A stretch of 14,439 nucleotides of DNA from Methanobacteriaceae archaeon UBA349 (GTDB taxonomy: Archaea; Methanobacteriota; Methanobacteria; Methanobacteriales; Methanobacteriaceae): the NCBI GenBank assembly GCA_002509745.1, contig DAWK01000134.1, positions 1-14,439 on the forward strand, written 5' to 3'. This document shows positions 13,811-14,439 of this stretch, piece after piece (positions within the stretch are counted from its first letter, which is position 1; each line of letters starts with the position of its first letter). Made by a program: the position numbers and the translations under genes. A model generated the notes under the pieces. It did not search any database. It worked only from the letters and a program-made list of their open reading frames with translations, and had not been told where the DNA came from.

Positions 13811-14297
13811 ATGAAATCTCTCTTAGTTTTGTATTCATATCATCACAATAATACGGAAAAATAGATAAAGTCTTCGAGAAAGTTCTTGAAGCGGAAATAA
13901 AAACGCCACAGCAAATACGCCCTGAAGAGCTTCAAGAGTATGATCTGGTAGGGTTTGGATCAGGTATATCTGCTTATAAACACCATAAAATCATTCTTAC
14001 TCTCGCTGATAGACTACCTGAAGTTGAAGGTAAAAATGCATTCATATTTTCCACCAGTGGTGCAAGAATGGGTTCAGGATGGTTAAAATAACATCGAAAT
14101 TTCATGACGAACTCAGGGCAAAACTGCAATCCAAAGGCCACATAATCATTGATGAATTTCAATGTAAAGGATTCAACACCAATAGTTTTCTCAGGCTCTT
14201 TGGGGGAATGAATAAAGGCAGGCCTAATGCTAGCGATCTTATAAATGCAGAAGACTTTGCAGTGAAGATAAAACAGAACAAGAATATGGATAAATAA
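13811..14297 (+). pseudogene. Second flavodoxin copy with two frameshifts
   Basis: This is a paralogue of the flavodoxin at 9269. It opens MKSLLVLYSYHHNNTEK, then loses one A in an A run at about 13856 and meets TAG. In the next frame it reads VFEKVLEAEIKTPQQIRPEE and LVGFGSGISAYKHHK up to GSGWLK and a stop (about 14090), where one base is missing. In the third frame it runs SKFHDELRAKLQSKGH to NKNMDK and the stop at 14297. An upstream ATG at 13795 with AAGGTGG (about 13783-13790) corresponds to the ribosome site of the intact copy but is not in the opening frame. Otherwise the sequence is well kept, so decay is recent. A copy of the dispersed element follows within 10 bases. Confidence 0.85.
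14149..14230 (+). repeat. 82-base tract shared with the intact flavodoxin gene
   Basis: It differs from 9636-9717 at one base (A to G, Lys to Arg in SFLKLFGG/SFLRLFGG). The surrounding gene sequence is much more diverged. Confidence 0.85.
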
Positions 14298-14304
14298 GAT
14301 TTTT

Positions 14305-14395
14305 ATAATCAGAAAAAATAGTCGATATTTTTGATATCACTATATAGAGCGACCTATCAGAAAACACGAACCGAGGTAATTAATCTTATTTCTAT
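14305..14395 (+). repeat. Dispersed structured repeat, copy E
   Basis: This copy begins TAATCAGAAAAAATAGTCGA and has the best stem: GATAT, a TTTTG loop, then ATATC (14323-14337), inside an outer GTCG...CGAC pair (14321-14324 and about 14350-14353). It shares 30 identical bases with copy A 10.9 kb away. The AT-rich sequence after it (to 14439) holds nothing else I can name. Confidence 0.75.
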
Positions 14396-14439
14396 TAAAT
14401 AAATTTTTATAATAGTTATTTTTAAAAAATTTGCTTAAA

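Noticed and set aside
13667..13864. 65-codon plus-strand frame as a separate gene
   Set aside because: Its first part is antisense to the EFR1 remnant and its end is the opening of the flavodoxin pseudogene.

Overview
The window looks like chromosomal DNA of an AT-rich methanogenic archaeon, most likely of the Methanobacterium group. This is inferred from the low GC content, strong GGAGG-type ribosome sites, oligo-T terminators and TATA-like promoter elements, and from the gene types: AI-2E-type permease, archaeal winged-helix regulator, a remnant of the EFR1 flavodoxin-ferredoxin family, and small membrane proteins of unknown function. No tRNA, rRNA, CRISPR array, transposase or integrase is visible. 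All intact genes lie on the plus strand.

Layout. 1-776 is the 3' part of a CrtC/AttH-like lipocalin-fold protein. It is GC-richer than everything else and begins in a 63% GC stretch with an 18-bp inverted repeat. 934-1239 is a single-domain rhodanese. 1644-3112 holds three small membrane-anchored proteins of unknown function. 3113-4011 is a long AT-rich gene-free region with a degenerate duplication and a terminator-like hairpin facing the minus strand. 4039-5052 is an AI-2E family permease. 5384-6047 pairs a winged-helix regulator with a small three-helix membrane protein. 6327-7217 is a membrane protein built of three repeated units.

The right half is a redox and modification region. Two tandem quinone-oxidoreductase-like MDR dehydrogenases (the second broken by a one-base deletion) are followed by a flavodoxin. 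A long leader with a TATA box and an 18-bp palindrome then precedes a likely operon of a GT1-type glycosyltransferase, a TetR regulator and an FrsA-like alpha/beta hydrolase. Together these resemble a repressor-controlled response to a small hydrophobic compound (reduce, glycosylate, hydrolyse); this is inference. The right end is decayed: a minus-strand EFR1-family pseudogene and a plus-strand second copy of the flavodoxin with two frameshifts.

The most unusual non-coding feature is a dispersed element of about 40-150 bp present five times (3461, 3815, 5072, 9793, 14305). It has a conserved GATA(T)/(A)TATC stem, and three copies sit just 3' of coding sequences. Copies 10.9 kb apart share 30 identical bases.
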